Made by a program: the position numbers and the translations under genes. Positions 8,535-17,176 of a stretch of 64,000 bases of DNA are shown here, piece by piece. A model generated the notes under the pieces. It was not told the DNA's origin, ran no database searches, and saw only the letters and a program-made list of their open reading frames with translations. Origin of the DNA: RH2-MAG17b sp050745265 (lineage in GTDB: Bacteria; Acidobacteriota; Terriglobia; UBA7540); NCBI GenBank assembly GCA_050745265.1, contig JBOGKE010000105.1, forward strand, positions 62,001 through 126,000. Reading direction: 5' to 3'. Position 1 is the first letter of the stretch, and every line of letters begins with the position of its first letter.

Positions 8535-9272
8535 GTGAACTTCTCAAATTCAGCTCAGCGATCAGCGGGGATTCTTATCGCCTGCGGGGCCCTCGTCCTC
8601 GCGGCTCCTGGCCTCAGCTTCGCGCGAAAGAAGAAGCACCCCAAGCAGGCGCCAGTAACGTTTCAGCAGAGCCTTAACGAATACATCCGGCAGGCGGAGC
8701 TTGCGGTCGCCAACCCCGCGCCGACCCCGGGAAGCATCTGGAATCCCAACGGAGCTTTCGCACAGCTTCCGCGAGACGACAAAGCTCATCAGCCCGGCGA
8801 CATTCTGACCATCAACATCACGGAGCAAACCACGGCGCAGTCTTCGGGCAATGTCAAAACTTCCCGGGCCTTCAACACGAACTCGGGGATCAGCGCGCTG
8901 TTCGGCCAGATCGGTCCCGCCGCGGGACTCAACAATCTTTTTTCGGTGAACTCGGCGAGGGGGTTGAACGGCCAGGCGCAGACGCAAAGCACGTCGTCGC
9001 TGAGCACGGCGCTCGCCGCCACGGTTGTCGGCATCCTGCCGAATCGCTACCTGGTGGTGCAGGCGATGAGGACGGTCGAGGTCGACAATGAGCAGCAGCA
9101 GGTCGTGCTGCGGGGCATCGCGCGACCTTCCGACATCGCGCCGGACAATTCGATTCCGTCAACCTCGCTCGCCGACCTAAGCGTGCAGGTGATCGGGAGC
9201 GGCGTCATCACGGACGATACGCGCCCGCCGAACAAAGTAGTGCGCGCGATTCTGCGAGTGGTCGGGTTCTGA
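8535..9272 (+). CDS. flgH: Flagellar L-ring protein FlgH
   Basis: Outer-membrane L-ring subunit. Family motifs seen are SIWNPNGAFAQLPRDDKAHQ, GDILTINITEQTTAQS, the central LSTALAATVVGILPNRYLVVQ and the C-terminal LADLSVQVIGSGVITDD. Start is taken as GTG 8535, preceded by GGAGAAAGGG and giving a signal sequence; an ATG at 8469 directly after the flgA stop is an alternative. LIAC at residues 14-17 could be a lipobox, as expected for FlgH, but the hydrophobic stretch before it is short. Confidence 0.92.
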   Translation: MNFSNSAQRSAGILIACGALVLAAPGLSFARKKKHPKQAPVTFQQSLNEYIRQAELAVANPAPTPGSIWNPNGAFAQLPRDDKAHQPGDILTINITEQTTAQSSGNVKTSRAFNTNSGISALFGQIGPAAGLNNLFSVNSARGLNGQAQTQSTSSLSTALAATVVGILPNRYLVVQAMRTVEVDNEQQQVVLRGIARPSDIAPDNSIPSTSLADLSVQVIGSGVITDDTRPPNKVVRAILRVVGF

Positions 9273-9278
9273 GGAACT

Positions 9279-10460
9279 ATGCGAATCAACAAAGCATGCG
9301 TGGGAATCACCGCCGCTCTGATCGGGGTTGCCTTATGGTCCGCGGCGCCGGCGCGCGCGCAAACTGATCCCGTCCAAGCCGTGCCCGTGCCGGTCGAGCC
9401 TGCCTCTTACCAGATGACGCAGAACGTGAAGATTGGCGATGTCACCAGCGTTGAAGGCGTGCGGGACAACTACCTGATGGGTTACGGCCTGGTGGTCGGC
9501 CTCAGCGGCACCGGCGATGGCCAGCAAGACCTCTTTCCGGTCCAAACGTTGATCGACATGTTGCAAAAAATGGGCGTTAAAGCGCCCGCGCAATCGGTGA
9601 TCACGCGGAACGTCGCGGCGGTTTTTGTAACCGCTTCGCTGCCGCCCTTCGCTCACCCCGGCACCCGCATCGACGTGAATGTTGCCTCGACGGGCGACGC
9701 CCGCAGCCTGCAAGGCGGCGAGCTGCTGATGACTCCTCTCTACGGCCCCGACGGGCAAGTCTATGCGGTGGCTCAGGGACCGCTGATGCTCGGCGGCTAC
9801 ACGGCGGGCGGAAACGGAAATGTGGTGACGATCAATCATCCGACCGCGGGACGGATCCCGATGGGCGGCGTCGTCGAGCGCGACACTTCGTTGAACCTGG
9901 AGTCTCTCAAGAGCCTCGACCTGCTCTTGCACGATGCGGACTTCCTCACTGCTGAGAACATCGCTAACGCGATCAACCAGAACTTCGGAACGCCCATCGC
10001 TGTCGCCTCCGACAGCCGTCAGATCCAGATTAAGCTTCCAGGCGACGGCCCCGGCTCCATTCCGCGGCTCCTGGCGCGACTCGAGGCAATCCCCGTCACG
10101 GTGCACGAGCGCGCCCGCGTGGTTCTTGACGAGCGGACCGGGACCGTGGTGATGGGAGGCGGCGTCAACCTAGGCGCATGCGCCATCTTCCATGGAAACC
10201 TGGCCATCCAGATCACCACACAGTATCAGGTGTCGCAGCCGCCGCCATTTTCGAAGACGGGCACCACCGAGGTCGTACCGCAGACCACCGTCCGGGCGCA
10301 GGAATCGAACGCACGCCAGATACAACTACATCAGGGAGCTACGGTCCAAGACCTGGTCAACAGTCTGCAAGGCATCGGCTCGACGGCGCGAGACATCATT
10401 GCGATCGTCGAGGCGATGAAGGCCGATGGTTGTATGCAAGCCGGCCTGGAGGTGATGTAA
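9279..10460 (+). CDS. flgI: Flagellar P-ring protein FlgI
   Basis: Periplasmic P-ring subunit, 393 residues, with a signal peptide ending near APARA (residue 27). Motifs include KIGDVTSVEGVRDNYLMGYGLVVGLSGTGDG, the long conserved block with GELLMTPLYGPDGQVYAVAQG, RIPMGGVVERD, and ARVVLDERTGTVVMGG. It starts six bases after flgH and its TAA stop overlaps the flgJ ATG (TAATG), so the ring genes are coupled. Confidence 0.95.
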   Translation: MRINKACVGITAALIGVALWSAAPARAQTDPVQAVPVPVEPASYQMTQNVKIGDVTSVEGVRDNYLMGYGLVVGLSGTGDGQQDLFPVQTLIDMLQKMGVKAPAQSVITRNVAAVFVTASLPPFAHPGTRIDVNVASTGDARSLQGGELLMTPLYGPDGQVYAVAQGPLMLGGYTAGGNGNVVTINHPTAGRIPMGGVVERDTSLNLESLKSLDLLLHDADFLTAENIANAINQNFGTPIAVASDSRQIQIKLPGDGPGSIPRLLARLEAIPVTVHERARVVLDERTGTVVMGGGVNLGACAIFHGNLAIQITTQYQVSQPPPFSKTGTTEVVPQTTVRAQESNARQIQLHQGATVQDLVNSLQGIGSTARDIIAIVEAMKADGCMQAGLEVM

Positions 10461-10777
10461 TGACGCCATCTCTCAGTCTCGCGGGGATCGGCCACTCCGC
10501 CGGCACGCCCAGCCCTAATTCAAGTTCGAAGTCTCAGAAGCTTTACAAAGAGTGCCAGCAGTTCGAGGGCATCCTCATTTCCAATCTTTGGAGCGAAATG
10601 GACTCGACCATTGGCGCGTCAGACCTGGGCAATGATCCGGGAGCGGGGACCATGCAGGGTTTCGGAATCCAGGAAGCTGCCATGGGGCTCGCTTCGAGCG
10701 GCGGCTTGGGAATCGCAAATATGCTCTATCGCGAGCTCGCGCCGAGGGTCGCTAACGCGCCGGGCCCGACGCCGTAG
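10460..10777 (+). CDS. flgJ: FlgJ N-terminal rod-binding protein
   Basis: 105-residue rod-binding domain only: KLYKECQQFEGILISNLWSEMDSTIG, then MQGFGIQEAAMGLASSGGLGIANMLYREL. The muramidase domain found in gammaproteobacterial FlgJ is absent, so wall opening during rod assembly must use another enzyme. Start ATG at 10460 overlaps the flgI stop. A longer open frame back to 10178 is a shadow of flgI. Confidence 0.9.
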   Translation: MTPSLSLAGIGHSAGTPSPNSSSKSQKLYKECQQFEGILISNLWSEMDSTIGASDLGNDPGAGTMQGFGIQEAAMGLASSGGLGIANMLYRELAPRVANAPGPTP

Positions 10778-10907
10778 CGCCGCACAAAGCGAGCTGCCGT
10801 TGCGAGGACTGCTGCACGTGACCTTTGAGCTCGTTGGGTAAACAAATTCCAATGCTCCGTTGCGCAGGACGCTCGGCCGCAACGCAAGGCCAATCAAGTG
10901 AGTGAGT

Positions 10908-10934
10908 TAAAGTTTTCTTACCCCTGGCCGATAA
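10908..10934 (+). promoter_or_regulatory. Sigma-28 (FliA) promoter before flgM
   Basis: TAAAGTTT at 10908-10915, 11 bases, GCCGATAA at 10927-10934. This matches the enterobacterial sigma-28 consensus (TAAAGTTT-N11-GCCGATAA) at all 16 positions. It lies 34 bases upstream of flgM and splits the flagellar genes into an early rod/ring set and a late hook-junction set. Confidence 0.9.
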
Positions 10935-10968
10935 AATCCAATGATAGGTTTGGCTAGGAGGTTTCTGG

Positions 10969-11274
10969 ATGAACATCCGTTTTCCGGATTCTACTTCAGG
11001 CAATTCGAAGGTCGATAATTCGCCGGTTCGAAAATCCAGCACCGGCAAGGTGTCACCGGGGAACGCCGGCGCTGCTCAGGGCACTGAATTCTCGTTCAGC
11101 CGGACTGGTGTGCAGGCGCTCACGGCACAGCTTGCGAACTTACCCGACGTTCGTAAGGAGCGGGTGCAGGCTTTGCAACAAGCCGTCGAGAGCGGCTCTT
11201 ACCAGCCGAGCAACCAGGAGATCGCCAATGCGATCCATTCGGATTTGTTTGGCGCAGGCTCTACCGGATCGTGA
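10969..11274 (+). CDS. flgM: Anti-sigma-28 factor FlgM
   Basis: 101-residue FlgM, which holds FliA inactive until the hook is complete. The C-terminal half carries the conserved helix pattern LANLPDVRKERVQALQQAVE then YQPSNQEIANAIHSDLF; the N-terminal half is Ser/Gly-rich and low in structure, as usual. The gene has a strong AGGAGG ribosome-binding site and follows the consensus sigma-28 promoter, giving the expected autoregulatory loop. Confidence 0.92.
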   Translation: MNIRFPDSTSGNSKVDNSPVRKSSTGKVSPGNAGAAQGTEFSFSRTGVQALTAQLANLPDVRKERVQALQQAVESGSYQPSNQEIANAIHSDLFGAGSTGS

Positions 11275-11306
11275 CCGCAGCCTGGGAATGAAGGATCAGA
11301 CGGTTT

Positions 11307-11501
11307 ATGGCGGATTTTTTCAATCCCGCAACCGCGCCCATTCCCCCGGCGCCGGCCATTGAGGATCGACACTTTGCGGAACCACGGCGGCGGGCAAAGG
11401 CCAAGCCGCTGGTCCGGCGAGTGGAAGAACCCGTGGCCGAAGCGGCAGTGGACGAGCCCGAGGAGGGCGAGACCCGGCACGCGCTGGACCTCGATGCTTA
11501 A
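11307..11501 (+). CDS. Small acidic/basic protein between flgM and flgN
   Basis: 64 residues, not recognised. Begins MADFFNPATAPIPPAPAIE, then a basic stretch (EPRRRAKAKPLVRR) and an acidic tail (EEPVAEAAVDEPEEGE). No signal peptide or membrane segment. It sits 32 bases after flgM and three bases before flgN, so it is probably transcribed from the sigma-28 promoter. It could be a flagellar export accessory or a rod-inhibitor-like peptide, but no family is visible. Confidence 0.6.
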   Translation: MADFFNPATAPIPPAPAIEDRHFAEPRRRAKAKPLVRRVEEPVAEAAVDEPEEGETRHALDLDA

Positions 11502-11504
11502 CCT

Positions 11505-11976
11505 ATGCAGCATGACGCCGCTCGACTGATCACTCTGCTAGAAAAGCGCCTGCACGCGTTCGAAGCCCTGGCAAGCGAAATTACCCTCGGACAGCAAGCC
11601 AGCGTTGCGCTCGATCTCGAAGCTTTGCGTGCAAGCGACGCGAAGAAAGAGACCCTGTGCGCCGAGATTTGCGGCTTGGATCGTGAAGCTTCCGCGCTTT
11701 ACGAATTACTGCCGGAACTGAGGCTGAACCCCGCGGGGGGGGGGATACTCCAATTCCGCGACGCCCGAAGTCCTGCGGCGCCTCGAGCAGGTTCGCGAGC
11801 GGAGCGAGTGGGCTCGCTCAGAAGCCGGCCGTCGGAACCTGGTCTACGCGGAGTTTCTCGCGCGCTCGCGCGCCACGGTGAACGTGATGATGAACGTGGT
11901 TTCCCACTGCTTGGGAGTCTACGCCGCGCCGGTGCCGAACGGCTCCGCGCGCTTTCCATTCGCTCGAGGAGATTGA
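11505..11976 (+). pseudogene. flgN: FlgN export chaperone, frameshifted at a run of 10 G
   Basis: FlgN escorts FlgK and FlgL to the export gate. Residues 1-76 from ATG 11505 are FlgN-like (LLEKRLHAFEALASEITLGQ, LRASDAKKETLCAEI). The frame is then lost in ten consecutive G at 11735-11744. In the +1 frame the protein continues with TPEVLRRLEQVRERSEWAR and NLVYAEFLARSRATVNVMMN and ends at TGA 11974-11976, four bases before flgK. One G fewer restores a single frame of about 156 residues. It could be a sequencing error, a true mutation, or slippage-based switching. Confidence 0.85.
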
Positions 11977-11979
11977 ATC

Positions 11980-13350
11980 GTGGGCGGCCTTTCCGGAGCT
12001 TTGGGCATTGCAACGAACGCCTTGATGACCGATCAGGGCGCGCTCGAAGTTTCCGCCAACAACATCGCGAACGCGAACACACCCGGCTACACCCGCGAGC
12101 GAGCCGACCTGGTCGCGCAGGCGCCCATCGACCTCGGGAACATTCTGTATGGCCAAGGCGTCGTCCTGCAGGACATTCAGAGCGTGCGGGATCCGGTGCT
12201 CGAGCTGAGGATTCAGCAGGAAACGTCAAACCAGGGGCAACTCAGCGCGTTCGTCGGGGGAATGAACCAGGTCCAATCGGTCTTCAATGAAACGCAGGGC
12301 GTGGGCTTGCAATCTGTGCTGAGCGGTTTCTTTAACAGCCTGCAATCGCTTTCGACTGATCCGGCGAGCGTTCCGTTGCGCCAGGGCGTGCTCGGCGCCG
12401 CTGGGAATCTCGTCAATGCCTTTCACCAGGCTTCGAGCTCGCTTACCCAGGTGCAGCGGGGCCTAGATCAGACGGCGGCGCAGGACGTCTCTCAGGTGAA
12501 TCAGCTCACGGCGCAGATCGCCAACTTGAGCGGCCAGATTGATTCGTTGCAGGTCATCGGCCAGGGCGCGGGCCCAGTCATCGATCAGCGCACCGCGCTC
12601 GTGAATCAGCTTTCCGGGTTGATCGGACTCTCCGTGACGAATGCGAGCAGCGGCAACTACACGCTCGCGACCCAGGACGGCTCGCTCCTGACGGTTGGAA
12701 ACCAGAGTTTTTCTCTCCAGACCAAATTGAACCCCGCCACCGGAATGCAAGATGTCTACTCGAACGGAAATGACATCACGTCGACGATCACCGAAGGCTC
12801 GCTCGGCGGATTGATCAGCGCGCGCGATACCTCGATCCCGGCGGCGCAGACCTCGGTCGATACGCTTGCCTACAACCTGGTGAATGCGGTGAACACGCAG
12901 AATGCCGCCGGATACGATCTCTCCGGCGCCGTCGGCGGCGCGTTTTTCGCTCCGCTCTCAGGCGTCACCGGAGCGGCCGCGAATATTTCCGTCGCGATCA
13001 CCGACCCCGCGAAAATCGCCGCGAGCTCCGATGGCACGCCGGGAAGCAACGGCAACGCGGTTCTCCTCGCCGGTATCCAGAATCAGCCGATTGTGAGCGG
13101 CGAGACCGCGTCCGACTACTATTCGAACCTCGTGAACGGCCTCGGCAACCAGGTCTCGGTCGCCAACAACCAGCAGCAGGCCGAGGGCGCTCTGCTGCAG
13201 CAGCTTCAGAACCAGCTCGCTTCGGTATCGGGCGTTTCAATTGACCAGGAGGCGTCGAATCTTGTTCTTTACCAGAATGCTTATTCCGCCTCAGCGCAGG
13301 TTGCAACGATGGTGAACCAATTGATCCAGCAGACGATTAACATGATCTGA
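11980..13350 (+). CDS. flgK: Hook-filament junction protein FlgK
   Basis: 456 residues starting at GTG 11980. N-terminal axial motif VSANNIANANTPGYTRERADL, then the FlgK-specific regions VLDLELRIQQE-like (PVLELRIQQETSNQG), LSGFFNSLQSLSTDPASVPLR, IDQRTALVNQLSGL, and the C-terminal GVSIDQEASNLVLYQNAYSA helix ending VNQLIQQTINMI. Forms the junction between hook and filament. Follows flgN and precedes flgL by 26 bases with a GGAGAAAAG ribosome-binding site. Confidence 0.95.
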   Translation: MGGLSGALGIATNALMTDQGALEVSANNIANANTPGYTRERADLVAQAPIDLGNILYGQGVVLQDIQSVRDPVLELRIQQETSNQGQLSAFVGGMNQVQSVFNETQGVGLQSVLSGFFNSLQSLSTDPASVPLRQGVLGAAGNLVNAFHQASSSLTQVQRGLDQTAAQDVSQVNQLTAQIANLSGQIDSLQVIGQGAGPVIDQRTALVNQLSGLIGLSVTNASSGNYTLATQDGSLLTVGNQSFSLQTKLNPATGMQDVYSNGNDITSTITEGSLGGLISARDTSIPAAQTSVDTLAYNLVNAVNTQNAAGYDLSGAVGGAFFAPLSGVTGAAANISVAITDPAKIAASSDGTPGSNGNAVLLAGIQNQPIVSGETASDYYSNLVNGLGNQVSVANNQQQAEGALLQQLQNQLASVSGVSIDQEASNLVLYQNAYSASAQVATMVNQLIQQTINMI

Positions 13351-13376
13351 CGCGCCAGCCGGCGGAGAAAAGACCT

Positions 13377-14276
13377 ATGGGACTGAGAATTGCGCCAAGC
13401 CTGTATTCAACCTTGCTCTACGACGTGAGCAACGACCGCGACCGGCTCAACACCGATTTCCAGCAGGTCTCAACGGGCCAGAGCGTCAACCTGCCTTCCG
13501 ACAACCCCGCCGCGACCGCCGTACTTATTCAAAACAAGAGCGAGGCGAGCGGCATCGACGAATACACCCAGAGCATCGCGTCTCTCAAAGGCTCGCTCTC
13601 AACCGCCGATACGGCGCTCGGTTCGGTGGTGGGCAGTCTCAATCAGGCGTTGTCCATTGCCACAGAAGGCGCCAACGGAACGAACTCTCCCGGAGAGCTC
13701 CAGGGACTGGCGCAGCAGGTCCAGGCCATTCAGCAGACGGTGCTCGGCCTCGCGAACACCTCCTACCAGGGCGTCTATCTGTTCGCGGGAACCAACTCGA
13801 CTGCACCGGCCTACGTCTCCGATTTGACGTCGCCTTCCGGCGTCAAATACTCCGGCAATACGGCCGTCAATAATGTCAGCGTGGGGCCAGGCCAATCGGC
13901 CCAGGCGAACCTTCCGGGGAGCACGATTTTCAATGGAGCGGGCGCCGACGTATTTCAAGCCTTGCACGATCTCAGCAAAGCGTTGACAACAGATACGAAC
14001 GTCACGGGCGCGCTCTCCGAGCTGCAGTCCGCCTACAACAACGTCAACACGCAGCGGACGTTCTACGGCAACACCATTGACGACCTCAATTCGGTGAGTG
14101 GCGACCTTAGCCAGGAACAACTGACGCTGAGCACGCAGCTCAGCACCCTCATCTCCGCGAATCCCGCCCAAGCCGCATCGAACCTATCCCAGGATGAAAC
14201 CACGCTGCAGTCCGCCCTCAATGCGTTTGGAAGCATCTCGCAAAACACCCTTCTCAATTATCTGAAGCTCGGATAA
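13377..14276 (+). CDS. flgL: Hook-filament junction protein FlgL
   Basis: 299-residue flagellin-fold junction protein. N-terminal half LNTDFQQVSTGQSVNLPSDNP matches the FlgL/flagellin N-terminal D0-D1 pattern; GVYLFAGTNSTAPAY is the FlgL hallmark; the C-terminal half ends SQDETTLQSALNAFGSISQNTLLNYL. Last gene of the late flagellar group; csrA and fliW, often downstream in other bacteria, are not present here. Confidence 0.92.
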   Translation: MGLRIAPSLYSTLLYDVSNDRDRLNTDFQQVSTGQSVNLPSDNPAATAVLIQNKSEASGIDEYTQSIASLKGSLSTADTALGSVVGSLNQALSIATEGANGTNSPGELQGLAQQVQAIQQTVLGLANTSYQGVYLFAGTNSTAPAYVSDLTSPSGVKYSGNTAVNNVSVGPGQSAQANLPGSTIFNGAGADVFQALHDLSKALTTDTNVTGALSELQSAYNNVNTQRTFYGNTIDDLNSVSGDLSQEQLTLSTQLSTLISANPAQAASNLSQDETTLQSALNAFGSISQNTLLNYLKLG

Positions 14277-14385
14277 GCCACGCGTTCTTCTCCACGGCGA
14301 ATTTTTTCCTCCGCGGTAGGTCTGGAATTCAGCCAGGGAAGCGGGCATAATTCGAGCTTCCGCCCGGCGGAACCGAATCGAACCT

Positions 14386-15765
14386 ATGCTACTAATGCGG
14401 CAGTGTCGTGAGCCTCGGCTCTCGATCTGGCAATCGGCTGTAGACGAAGTGGTGGCCCAGAAGCGGATTGAGATGGGTGCACGGACCACGGCCCTTTCCC
14501 CAGCTGCAAGCGTCGCAGGCCCAACCGGCCCCAGCCTCGAGCGGCCCGACCTCAGCCATCCGGCGGTTCAGCAAGCGGCCGCGTACTGTGCCAAGCAGTC
14601 GGCGCCTGGCGCGAGCTTTGCCACGCCCGTCGCGCCCGCTGCGGCGCCTGCGGCGGGCGGGCTGATCAACACGGCGAGCTATTGTTCGGAAACAGCCCTG
14701 AAGCTTGCCGAAGCGACGATTCTCTGTAACGAGCAGGACTGCCAGCGTTACCGGGATGAGCTCGGCCGCTTCACGGATTGCGATCCGCTCTACCTCGAAG
14801 CGGCGGCCAAGTACGCGGAATACTTCATCGCTCAGTGTAAGAAGATCCCGTACAGAACCTATCAAAACCCGAACAATTTCGTGATCGAGGGCAAACTTCC
14901 GGCTCAGGCGCGCGTGGCGATTCTTGGAGATTGGGGCACGGGGCTCGCGCCCGCGCTCGCGGTGCTCCAGCAGATCGCCGCCAAGCGGCCGCACGCAGTG
15001 ATCCACCTGGGCGACATCTATTACTCGGGCACCCCGTTCGAGGACCAGAATTATTTCTACGCGCCGTGGTCGCGCATCCTCGATCTCGCTCACACGCGAA
15101 TTCCGACGTTCACCCTTTCGGGCAATCACGATATGTATAGCGGCGGCGCCGGCTACTACGCGTTGATCGACGAGCTTGGACAGCCCGCCAGCTACTTCTG
15201 CCTGCGCAACGGCGACTGGCAATTTCTAGCCATGGATACGGGCCTGCACGACTGCAATCCCGCCGCGGGCGGGACGGCGGCCACGTACCTGGAAGAGCCC
15301 GAGCTCGCCTGGCACAAGGACAAGATTGAGGGTGCCGGGCCGCGCCGCACCGTGCTGCTTTCGCACCACCCGCTCTTCACCGCCTACGAGAACATCGAGG
15401 GACGCGCTGTGAATCTGCGCCTGTACTCGCAGCTATCCAGTTTGTTTCCGAAGGTCGATCTCTGGCTGTGGGGCCACGAGCATAATTTTGTAGTCTACGG
15501 ACCCTACCTGAATGTCTCCAGGGCAAGATGCGTCGGACACGGAGGGTTTCCGATGGGCGTTGACGAAGTTCCTGCCGAGGCGCATTTCCTCGAAGTTCCG
15601 GTGGTCAGAAAAGACGCAAACGGCAGAGCGATTACGCTCGGGTCAGAGGGCGGCATTTTGAATCAGGGCTACGCGATGATCAATCTAGACGGCCCTGCCG
15701 CAACGATCGAGTATTTTCAGGCGAGCGACCCCGGCACGCCGTTATTCGCGGAGACCATTCCGTAG
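14386..15765 (+). CDS. Calcineurin-like metallophosphoesterase
   Basis: Dimetal phosphoesterase with all five motif blocks: ILGDWGTG, VIHLGDIYYSG, LSGNHDMYS, VLLSHHPLF and LWLWGHEHNF. The fold is of the purple-acid-phosphatase-like type, with no signal peptide, so it probably acts in the cytoplasm. The N-terminal 130 residues are Ala/Pro-rich with several Cys and no known domain. Start is uncertain: ATG 14386 or ATG 14473. Substrate unknown. The flagellar cluster ends just upstream but nothing ties this gene to it. Confidence 0.85.
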   Translation: MLLMRQCREPRLSIWQSAVDEVVAQKRIEMGARTTALSPAASVAGPTGPSLERPDLSHPAVQQAAAYCAKQSAPGASFATPVAPAAAPAAGGLINTASYCSETALKLAEATILCNEQDCQRYRDELGRFTDCDPLYLEAAAKYAEYFIAQCKKIPYRTYQNPNNFVIEGKLPAQARVAILGDWGTGLAPALAVLQQIAAKRPHAVIHLGDIYYSGTPFEDQNYFYAPWSRILDLAHTRIPTFTLSGNHDMYSGGAGYYALIDELGQPASYFCLRNGDWQFLAMDTGLHDCNPAAGGTAATYLEEPELAWHKDKIEGAGPRRTVLLSHHPLFTAYENIEGRAVNLRLYSQLSSLFPKVDLWLWGHEHNFVVYGPYLNVSRARCVGHGGFPMGVDEVPAEAHFLEVPVVRKDANGRAITLGSEGGILNQGYAMINLDGPAATIEYFQASDPGTPLFAETIP

Positions 15766-15897
15766 CGCCTGCCATGCGGAGCGCGGTTTCGCCAGCGGCG
15801 CGCACGTTCGCCCTGCTGCGTGGCAAGGCGCGCGCGGCCTATTGACTCGTCCATCGACTCCTCAGGCTAAGACGATACAATCGTGGACTCGCGGCCT

Positions 15898-16623
15898 ATG
15901 ACTTGCCATGCGCTACGGCGCCATCTCGCGCGGTTCGGCATCATCCTCTCGATCGCCCTCGTGTCAACGGGCTGCTTGCACCGGCGGCGCAAGGGGGCTG
16001 CCCTTCCGCCGGTCACCGCGATTCCCGGCGCGCCACCGGCTCCCGCCGAGCAGGTCAGGCCCGCCGACCTGGCGGGTGTCGCCTCGTGGTATGGCCGCGC
16101 TTTCGAGGGCCGCTCGACGTCGGACGGCGAGATTTACAATATGTATGCAATGACGGCCGCGCACCGCACGCTGCCGTTCAACACGCGTGTGCGGGTTCAC
16201 GACCTCGATAACGGCCGCTCCGTTGATGTGCGCATCAACGACCGCGGACCGTTTATCGGGGGCCGCATCATTGATCTCTCGTACGCGGCCGCCGAAGCGC
16301 TCGGCATGGCGGGCGCGGGCATCGCGCGCGTGCAGCTTGAGATTCTGAATCCTGAGGTTGTTTCCGGGACCGCCGCAGCGAAGGGAATCTACGCGGTGCA
16401 GGTGGGAGCTTTTCGCGAAGAGAATCTTGCATTACGACTGAAGGAGCAGATCGAACCGCATTTCGGTCCCGTGGTGGTCGAGAGCTACAATAGTTCCACG
16501 CAAGGACTGCTCTATCGCGTCCGCGTGGGCAAACTGACCAGCGAGGGAACCGCCGCGATGCTCGCGAAAGAGCTGAGAGGCGCGGGCCTCACTGGTGTAA
16601 CGTACGTCGTGAGGCTGAACTGA
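15898..16623 (+). CDS. rlpA: RlpA-like lipoprotein with SPOR domain
   Basis: Septal-ring lytic-transglycosylase-type lipoprotein. N-terminal hydrophobic segment ends in STGC (C26), a lipobox-like site. The double-psi barrel domain shows VASWYGRAFEGRSTSDGE, MTAAHRTLPFNTRVRVHDLDN and VRINDRGPFIGGRIIDLS with the catalytic-type Asp. The last ~75 residues (IYAVQVGAFREENLALRLK onwards) form a SPOR domain that binds denuded glycan at division sites. Start ATG 15898; GTG 15883 also in frame. Could supply peptidoglycan cleavage near the flagellar genes, but that is speculative. Confidence 0.88.
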   Translation: MTCHALRRHLARFGIILSIALVSTGCLHRRRKGAALPPVTAIPGAPPAPAEQVRPADLAGVASWYGRAFEGRSTSDGEIYNMYAMTAAHRTLPFNTRVRVHDLDNGRSVDVRINDRGPFIGGRIIDLSYAAAEALGMAGAGIARVQLEILNPEVVSGTAAAKGIYAVQVGAFREENLALRLKEQIEPHFGPVVVESYNSSTQGLLYRVRVGKLTSEGTAAMLAKELRGAGLTGVTYVVRLN

Positions 16624-16698
16624 AAGCAGCGCGCATCCTGCCTTTTGCGGCTCTCGACCCTCCAGTGCCGGAAGCCGCGCCGAACGGAGGTCCCTATC

Positions 16699-17040
16699 AT
16701 GGCCGATTGCATCTTTTGCGATATGATCGAACGCAAGCTGCCGGCGAAGATCGTCTTCGAGGATGAAACCACTGTGGCGCTCGAGGATATCAATCCTCAG
16801 GCGCCCGTGCATCTGCTGGTTCTTCCGCGCAAGCACCTCGCATCGCTGGGAGAGATGAAGCCCGCCGACGAAGCCGTAGTGGGCCACCTCATGGCGGTCG
16901 CGGCCCATCTCGCGCGCGAGCGGGGCCTCGAGGCGGGTTATCGCACGGTGATCAATAGCGGCGCCGGCGCGGGGCAATCGGTGTTTCATCTCCACGCCCA
17001 TCTTCTCGCCGGCCGGACCTTCCACTGGCCCCCCGGCTAG
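16699..17040 (+). CDS. HIT family nucleotide hydrolase (HinT-like)
   Basis: 113-residue histidine-triad protein: CIFCDMIERKLPAKIVFEDE at the N-terminus, the central NPQAPVHLLVLPRKH and the catalytic HLHAH near the C-terminus (QSVFHLHAHLLAG). Expected to hydrolyse nucleoside phosphoramidates. ATG 16699 with AACGGAGG upstream is preferred over the open frame from 16645, whose extra 18 residues are not family-like. Confidence 0.93.
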   Translation: MADCIFCDMIERKLPAKIVFEDETTVALEDINPQAPVHLLVLPRKHLASLGEMKPADEAVVGHLMAVAAHLARERGLEAGYRTVINSGAGAGQSVFHLHAHLLAGRTFHWPPG

Positions 17041-17176
17041 CTAGACCGTGAAGCCTCAATCGGCTTCTGATAGAATAGTAGGCTCTCGGACGAGCGGCTT
17101 CCGCGAGAGGTGAAGCCGCCCGCCGGGCGCCGCACGACCTCTTCGTTTAACTCGTTCGCCCTCCCGCTGAGGGGAT

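Noticed and set aside
11980..13350. Homologous N-terminal stretches of flgF, flgG and flgK as a possible DNA repeat
   Set aside because: The similarity (ANNLANANTVG type) is the shared axial-protein family motif at protein level.
15842..15881. TTGACT ... TACAAT before rlpA
   Set aside because: 28-base spacing is too long for a housekeeping promoter; only the -10-like box is plausible.
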